Positions 59,633 through 64,000 of a stretch of DNA of 64,000 bases are shown in pieces. A program made the translations under genes and the position numbers. Origin of the DNA: Ga0077527 sp964433345 (GTDB taxonomy: Bacteria; Pseudomonadota; Gammaproteobacteria; Burkholderiales; SG8-41); contig CAYSQJ010000012.1 of NCBI GenBank assembly GCA_964433345.1, positions 6,820 through 70,819 on the forward strand, read 5' to 3'. How positions within the stretch are numbered: position 1 is the stretch's first letter; each line of letters begins with the position of its first letter. The notes under the pieces were generated by a model. It was not told the origin of the DNA. It did no database searches and saw only the letters and a list, made by a program, of their open reading frames with translations.

Positions 59633-60505
59633 GTGAACCGTCCAGAGGTCCATGCCGTGCCGCCGGTAATCGTCAGGCCAGCGCGGGGAATCCCCCTGCC
59701 GCTGCTGTTTGATTCCCCACACAGCGGCACCATCGCACCGCCCTGGATGCAGCCTGTCGCGCCGCCCGAGGCACTGGCCAGCGGCTGCGACGCGTTTGTT
59801 GACGAACTCTACGGCATGGCCCCCGACCACGGCTGCACCCTGATCGCCGCCACCTTCCCGCGCTGGGCCATCGACCCCAACCGTGCACGCGACGACATCG
59901 ACCCCGAACTGCTGGACGCCCCCTGGCCGGAACCTGTGGTCGTCACTGACAAGTCCCTGAGCGGTATGGGCCTGATCCGCCGCCTCGCCCTGCCCGGCAT
60001 GCCGGTGCACGGCCGCAAACTGCGCGTGAACGAGGTCGAAGCCCTGATCCGCGACTACTACGACCCTTACCACGATGCAGTGCGCACGCAGCTCGATACA
60101 CTGCATGCCCGCTTCGGCGGCGTCTGGCATGTCGACTGCCATTCGATGAAATCGCGCGGCAATGCGATGAATGTCGATGCCGGCCAGGCGCGCCCGGATT
60201 TTGTCGTCAGCGACCGCGAAGGCAGCACCAGCGCCCCCGAATTCATCGACTGCGCCGTGACCACGCTGCGCGGGCTGGGTTACCACGTCAACGTCAACAA
60301 CCCGTACAAGGGCGCGGAACTGGTGCGCCGTTACTCCGACCCGGCCGCCAACCGCCACAGCATCCAGATCGAGGTCAACCGCGCGCTCTACATGGACGAA
60401 ACCACGCGCGAACGCCACCAGGGGTTCACCGGGCTGGCCGCCAATCTTGAACGGCTGATCAGCGCCCTGTCGGATTTCATCCAGTCACGCCTTGCCCGCC
60501 GATAA
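59633..60505 (+). CDS. N-formylglutamate amidohydrolase-family hydrolase
   Basis: 290 residues from GTG 59633, selected because AGGAG lies 7 bases upstream; an earlier TTG has none. Family motifs: PLPLLFDSPHSGTIAPPW near the start, then FVDELYGMAPDHGCTLIAAT, FPRWAIDPNRARDDIDPEL, VWHVDCHSMKSRGNAM with the metal-binding His and Asp candidates, and HSIQIEVNRALYMDE. HutG-type members hydrolyse N-formyl-glutamate to formate and glutamate at the end of histidine breakdown; other members act on related N-formyl or N-acyl compounds. No other hut gene is present. Release of formate would feed the formate dehydrogenase encoded 10 kb away, which is only a suggestion. Confidence 0.87.
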   Translation: MNRPEVHAVPPVIVRPARGIPLPLLFDSPHSGTIAPPWMQPVAPPEALASGCDAFVDELYGMAPDHGCTLIAATFPRWAIDPNRARDDIDPELLDAPWPEPVVVTDKSLSGMGLIRRLALPGMPVHGRKLRVNEVEALIRDYYDPYHDAVRTQLDTLHARFGGVWHVDCHSMKSRGNAMNVDAGQARPDFVVSDREGSTSAPEFIDCAVTTLRGLGYHVNVNNPYKGAELVRRYSDPAANRHSIQIEVNRALYMDETTRERHQGFTGLAANLERLISALSDFIQSRLARR

Positions 60506-60523
60506 CATCACGAGGAGAACCAC

Positions 60524-61519
60524 ATGAGAAAAACACCCCGCAAAACCGGCAACAAACATCTGCGCACAGGGCTGTGCGCCGTCATGGTCACGGCGGCATT
60601 CGCGGCCGGCGCATCCGCCGCCGGATATCCCGAACGGCCGGTGCGCCTGATCCTCGGCACCGGCGCCGGCGCGGCACCGGATGTCACCGCGCGGATCTAC
60701 ACCACCAAGCTGACCGAGCTGCTGGGCCAGCAGTTCGTCGTTGACAACCGCCCCGGTGCCGGCGGCATCATCGGCATGGACGTCGTCTCCCGCGCCACAC
60801 CCGACGGCTACACCCTGGTCGGCTGCAGCCTGGGCCAGGCCATCCGCCCGGCGTTGCGCAAACAGCTGCCCTTCGATCCGCTGAAGGACTTCACCCGCAT
60901 CACGCTCTACGGCGCCGTGCCCAACGTCCTCGTCGTCAATCCTTCGGTGCCGGTGCGCAGCCTCAAGGAATTCGTCGCCCATGCCAAGGCCAACGAAGGC
61001 CGCTTCCGTTATGCCTCCTCCGGCGTCGGGCTTTCACCGCACCTGACGATGGAGTATTTCAAGACCCTCGCGGGGATCAACATTCTGCATGTGCCCTACA
61101 AGGTCGGCGCCCAGGCCACCAACGACGTCATCGCCGGCGAAGTGCACACGCAATTCAACAATCTGCCCACGCAACTGACCAACATCAAGGCCGGCAGGGT
61201 GCGCCCGATTGCCGTGACCGCAATGAAGCGGCAGACGGCGCTGCCCGACGTACCCACCTTCGACGAATCCGGATTCAAGGGTTTCGAGGTGACGGTCTGG
61301 TACGGCCTCTGCGGCCCGGCGAAAACCCCGCCCGCGGTGGTCAAGCGCCTGGTCGACGCGACGAATCAGGCCCTGTCATCGAAAGACCTGCTGTTCAAGT
61401 ACAACGAGCACGGCGTCGAAGCCCGCAACTGGTCCGGCGACAAATTCGACGCCTTCTACAAAGCGGAGATTGCGCGCTGGGCGAAAGTGGTCAAGACCGC
61501 GGGCATTGAGCCGGAATAG
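60524..61519 (+). CDS. Bug/TctC-family periplasmic solute-binding receptor
   Basis: 331 residues, preceded by GAGGAG. A signal peptide with a basic start (MRKTPRKTGNKHLRTGLCAV, cleavage near GASAAGYP) is followed by YPERPVRLILGTGAGAAPDV, VVDNRPGAGGIIGMDVV, PDGYTLVGC and HVPYKVGAQATNDVIAGE. It lies 18 bases after the N-formylglutamate amidohydrolase gene and likely shares its LysR control, so it may capture the enzyme's substrate. The YK motif reads PYKVGAQ where most relatives have PYKGxGP, a small change in the ligand pocket. No transporter membrane subunits are adjacent. Confidence 0.9.
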   Translation: MRKTPRKTGNKHLRTGLCAVMVTAAFAAGASAAGYPERPVRLILGTGAGAAPDVTARIYTTKLTELLGQQFVVDNRPGAGGIIGMDVVSRATPDGYTLVGCSLGQAIRPALRKQLPFDPLKDFTRITLYGAVPNVLVVNPSVPVRSLKEFVAHAKANEGRFRYASSGVGLSPHLTMEYFKTLAGINILHVPYKVGAQATNDVIAGEVHTQFNNLPTQLTNIKAGRVRPIAVTAMKRQTALPDVPTFDESGFKGFEVTVWYGLCGPAKTPPAVVKRLVDATNQALSSKDLLFKYNEHGVEARNWSGDKFDAFYKAEIARWAKVVKTAGIEPE

Positions 61520-61592
61520 TTTTCCACGAGTTGCAGCGGAACATGGCGTAATCGCCACGCAGCGCAGCTGGTATCGGGCAACCTTTTTCCCG

Positions 61593-62612
61593 TCACCCCT
61601 GCGCCGCCACCCGCAACGCCCCCCGCAAGCCCACCTGCGCATCCATCACCACCCTGACCGGTATGCCCGACAGCAAGGGTGCAAACGCGCCCTTGGCGGT
61701 GAAGGCGCGCATGAAACCGCCTTCCTTCAGGCGTCCGACGATTCGTGGCGCAATGCCGCCGCCGATGTAGACGCCGCCGCGCGCAAGCGCCGTCAGCGCG
61801 ATGTTGCCGGCGAAGGAGCCATAGGCCGAAATGAACAGGTCAAGCGCGCGCACCGCCAGCGGGTCGAGCTTGTTGAGTCCGTATTCGGCGATCACCGCGC
61901 TGGGATCGGCGCCGGCGCGTTTGGTGGCGTCGAGCAGCTGTTTCGACGGCACGCCCAGTCCGGTTTCCTGCATGAAGCTGAACACGCGCATCAGACCTGG
62001 CCCGGAAATCACCCGTTCCCAGGATACGCGGCCATAGGTGCGGCGCAGGTGCATCAGCAGCTTGTCCTGCAATTCGTCGATAGGCGCGAAGTCGGCATTG
62101 CCGGCTTCCGAAGGCAGCACTTCCCAGCCCGTACCGTTCCAGTGAATGAGGCCGACGCCCAGGCCGGTGCCGGCGCCGATGATCACCGCGGTGCCCTGCT
62201 CCAGCGCTTCGGCTGATTGCAGCGTGGTGAAGCTGACATGGGGCAGTTCGAGCACACCAAGGCCGGCGGCGTGGAAATCGTTGACGATCTGCACCGGCGG
62301 CAATCCGTAACGCGCCGCGACGCCGGCGGCGCTGACTTTCCAGCCGAGATTGGTCAGCGTCGATTCACCTTCGGCGACCGGGCCGGCGACGGCAAAGGTC
62401 ACGGCACTGAGCTGCGGGCGGGCGGCGGCGGGCTCGGGCAATGAAAAAAAACGCTCCAGCAGCGTATCGAAATCATTGAACTCGCGGCTTTCGAAGGATA
62501 TTTCGTAGAGCACACGGCTGCCATCACCATTCTTCCGTTCGGCGATGGCGAAACTGGCGTGGGTGCCGCCGATGTCGGCGGCGAGGATGAAGCGTGGGGT
62601 GGGATTGGTCAT
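61593..62612 (-). CDS. glk: Glucokinase
   Basis: 339 residues from ATG 62612. The phosphate-1 motif is FILAADIGGTHASFAIAER, the sugar-binding part is VQIVNDFHAAGLGV with the catalytic Asp, and the adenosine/phosphate-2 motif is AVIIGAGTGLGVGLIHW; VLPSEAGNADFAP contains the Glu that contacts glucose. This is the proteobacterial Glk type that phosphorylates glucose to glucose 6-phosphate with ATP. The longer upstream frame is unlike the family and covers REP-like DNA. It is transcribed alone; the converging Bug gene ends 73 bases away. Confidence 0.94.
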   Translation of the reverse strand: MTNPTPRFILAADIGGTHASFAIAERKNGDGSRVLYEISFESREFNDFDTLLERFFSLPEPAAARPQLSAVTFAVAGPVAEGESTLTNLGWKVSAAGVAARYGLPPVQIVNDFHAAGLGVLELPHVSFTTLQSAEALEQGTAVIIGAGTGLGVGLIHWNGTGWEVLPSEAGNADFAPIDELQDKLLMHLRRTYGRVSWERVISGPGLMRVFSFMQETGLGVPSKQLLDATKRAGADPSAVIAEYGLNKLDPLAVRALDLFISAYGSFAGNIALTALARGGVYIGGGIAPRIVGRLKEGGFMRAFTAKGAFAPLLSGIPVRVVMDAQVGLRGALRVAAQG

Positions 62613-62667
62613 GTTTACTATTTCTATCTGGAGTACCTGACAAAATGACTCTTCGCGGGCCATACCC

Positions 62668-62703
62668 GTAGCCCGGAAGCAGGCCGCAGGCCGGAATCCG
62701 GGT
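62668..62703 (+). repeat. REP-like intergenic repeat, first copy
   Basis: This 36-base element begins GTAGCCCGGA and ends GGAATCCGGGT, so it can fold back on itself through its CCCGG/CCGGG ends. A second copy in opposite orientation lies at 62729-62760. GTAGCCCGGAT...ATCCGGGT elements are common intergenic repeats in beta- and gammaproteobacteria. It stands in the 286-base spacer between glk and mtfA. Confidence 0.65.
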
Positions 62704-62728
62704 ACACAGTAGCTATTTGGAATGACTG

Positions 62729-62760
62729 ACCCGGATTCCACTTCCTTCCATCCGGGCTAC
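62729..62760 (-). repeat. REP-like intergenic repeat, second copy (inverted)
   Basis: This 32-base element begins ACCCGGATTCC and ends CATCCGGGCTAC; read on the minus strand it has the same ends as the copy at 62668-62703, with a different central part. Together they form an inverted pair of the type called BIME, separated by 25 bases, able to form either two small hairpins or one large one. Confidence 0.65.
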
Positions 62761-62898
62761 AACCCCGTGATGTGCCAACCTCGATAGTAGAAGGTGATTT
62801 CATTTTAGGTGCTCTCGTTTATGCATTGGTGATCCTCCTACGCGTTCCCTCCCCCAGTGGAACAAGGCGAGGGAAAGCGACTTGAAAGGAAGAATGGG

Positions 62899-63711
62899 TC
62901 ATGCGGAAGCCCTGTCGTTGACCGGGCGCATGCGCGCCAAGGGATTCTGCCGGTAGAACTGTGACAACTGGTCGTAGATCGCGGGATAGAGGCCATGCAG
63001 CGCTTCGGGCCGCTCGAAAAAGAGTTCGCTGGTGACGGCGAAGAATTCCGCGGGGTCTTCGGCGGCGTATTCGTCGAGGGCGGTTTCCTCGCGGGCGTCG
63101 AGGCGGCGTTCGAAATCGGCGAAGGCGGCGCTGAAGGTTTCGCTCCAGGCCTTGCGGTCCATCTCCGCATGCAGCGGCGGGAAACCGTTGGGTGTGCCGT
63201 TGCGCATGTCGATCTTGTGGGCGAATTCGTGCAGCACGACGTTGTAGCCGTCGCCGCCGTTGGCCTCCTGGGCATCGCGCCAGGACAGGATCACCGGGCC
63301 GTGCTCCCAGGCTTCGCCCGACAGCGGCGCGCGCACCTTGTGCATCACGCCGTGTTCGTCCATGTAGTCGTGTTCGACGATGAATTCGTCGGGATAAACG
63401 ATGACCTCGACCCAGTCGTCGTAGAGCTCAAGGTCAAGGTTCAGCAGCAGCAGGCAGGCCTGGGCGGCAATGACCAGCTGCATGTCGCGGGTCAGCTGCA
63501 GGCCGCCGGCGCCGCTGACGGCCTTGCTGTCGAGGAACAGCGCGGTCAGCTCGCGCAGCCGGAGCTGTTCGGCGGCCGACAGCAGCCGGAAAAAGGAGAA
63601 ACGCGACATCAGGCGCAGCCACTGCGCATCGTCGATCGGCTGCCGCTCGACGGCACGTGTGCGGCGCCAGCGGCCGAACCAGCTGCCGAGGCCCATCGCC
63701 TCAGGCGCCAT
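62899..63711 (-). CDS. mtfA: MtfA-family zinc peptidase/Mlc-titration factor
   Basis: 270 residues from ATG 63711, overlapping the rmuC stop by 11 bases; ATG 63696 is an alternative giving 265 residues. The gluzincin-type site is HEFAHKID, with His161, Glu162 and His165, and a downstream Glu in DPAEFFAVTSELFFE; YNVVLHEFAHKIDMRNG is the family hallmark. In Escherichia coli MtfA binds the glucose repressor Mlc and has aminopeptidase activity. No mlc or ptsG is in the window, but glucokinase lies next to it, which may be chance. It is probably cotranscribed with rmuC. Confidence 0.9.
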   Translation of the reverse strand: MAPEAMGLGSWFGRWRRTRAVERQPIDDAQWLRLMSRFSFFRLLSAAEQLRLRELTALFLDSKAVSGAGGLQLTRDMQLVIAAQACLLLLNLDLELYDDWVEVIVYPDEFIVEHDYMDEHGVMHKVRAPLSGEAWEHGPVILSWRDAQEANGGDGYNVVLHEFAHKIDMRNGTPNGFPPLHAEMDRKAWSETFSAAFADFERRLDAREETALDEYAAEDPAEFFAVTSELFFERPEALHGLYPAIYDQLSQFYRQNPLARMRPVNDRASA

Positions 63712-64000
63712 CCCGGCCGTCGCCGAGCTTCAGCACCTTCGCGCTTTCCGGTTTCTCGTCGTCGAGCTCGACACCCTCGATCTGCGCGAAGCGCTGCGAA
63801 ATCTTGCCGCTGGTGACCTGCACCTTCTCGACGTCGTCGTAGGCCTGGCGGATGTGTTTGGCGAGATCCTTCATGCGGTCGTCGAAACGGCCGAATTCCA
63901 CCGACAGCCGCGACAGAGAATCCTTGATGACATGGATCTGCTTGCGCGTCTCGACGTCCTTCAGCACCGCGCGCGCGGTGTTGAGCACCGCCATCAGCGT
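63701..64000 (-). CDS. rmuC: RmuC-family DNA recombination protein, C-terminal fragment
   Basis: The frame is open to the window edge, giving the last 99 residues. TLMAVLNTARAVLKDVETRK followed by SRLSVEFGRFDDRMKDLAKH and DVEKVQVTSGKISQRFAQIE matches the coiled C-terminal end of RmuC, a nuclease-fold protein that limits inversions at short inverted repeats. The nuclease domain lies beyond the window. It overlaps mtfA by 11 bases. Confidence 0.85.
   Translation of the reverse strand, partial: TLMAVLNTARAVLKDVETRKQIHVIKDSLSRLSVEFGRFDDRMKDLAKHIRQAYDDVEKVQVTSGKISQRFAQIEGVELDDEKPESAKVLKLGDGRDGA

Noticed and set aside
50..63950. CRISPR arrays, tRNA or rRNA genes, insertion sequences
   Set aside because: No regularly spaced direct repeats, no cloverleaf-like segment with a CCA end that I could recognise, and no transposase motif was seen on reading. 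A tRNAscan or IS search would settle this.

Overview
The window reads as one contiguous piece of a GC-rich betaproteobacterial chromosome, most likely Burkholderiales. The main reasons are five orphan periplasmic receptors of the Bug/TctC family, the betaproteobacterial arrangement of the formate dehydrogenase operon (DUF3305, DUF3306, polyferredoxin, TorD-like chaperone, small Tat protein, alpha, beta, gamma), and a large-type PurL. Gene density is high, many genes overlap by 4 bases (ATGA), and no rRNA, tRNA, CRISPR array, insertion sequence or prophage gene was recognised. The taxonomic call is an inference from gene content.

Region 1-27 kb is a catabolic and accessory region. It holds fragments or whole genes of two Gfo/Idh/MocA oxidoreductases, a DUF3014 protein, a decayed cyclic-nucleotide-binding gene, and an operon of Bug receptor, amidase and asparaginase-like protein in which an invariant aspartate has become alanine. 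A second amidase is paired with a 64-residue AtzG/GatC-like subunit. A housekeeping island follows: a NifU-like protein, purL, nnr, crcB. Next come a UxaA-family dehydratase, a gamma-glutamyltransferase, another Bug receptor, a FAD amine oxidase and the two subunits of an ATP-dependent hydantoinase/5-oxoprolinase (HyuA/HyuB), then a PuuE-like deacetylase.

Region 27-33 kb carries katG with a candidate OxyR site and a clear terminator, and an ABC ATPase plus FtsX-type permease.

Region 33-45 kb is the most striking part. Twelve tightly packed minus-strand genes run from 42350 to 33185: tupB, tupC, tupA, a MOT1-like permease, a FecCD-type permease, a FecE-type ATPase, modA, modB, modC, mobB, moaD, moaE. 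This looks like one transcription unit that puts four different oxyanion uptake modules (tungstate Tup, MOT1-like, BtuCD/MolBC-like, molybdate Mod) in series with molybdenum-cofactor (Moco) assembly genes. A one-component regulator with a ModE-like helix-turn-helix and a periplasmic-binding-protein-like sensor domain is transcribed divergently and is followed by moeA.

Region 45-58.6 kb begins with a short DUF1330, VOC and signal-less DctP-like cluster. The minus-strand formate dehydrogenase operon (55930 to 46675) follows, encoding a cysteine-type, Tat-exported, membrane-anchored respiratory enzyme. Diverging from it are moaA, fdhD and mobA, which build and sulfurate its bis-MGD cofactor. Uptake of W/Mo, Moco synthesis and the main consumer enzyme therefore sit within about 25 kb.

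Region 58.6-64 kb holds a LysR regulator divergent from an N-formylglutamate amidohydrolase and its Bug receptor, then glucokinase, an inverted pair of REP-like repeats, mtfA and the 3' end of rmuC.
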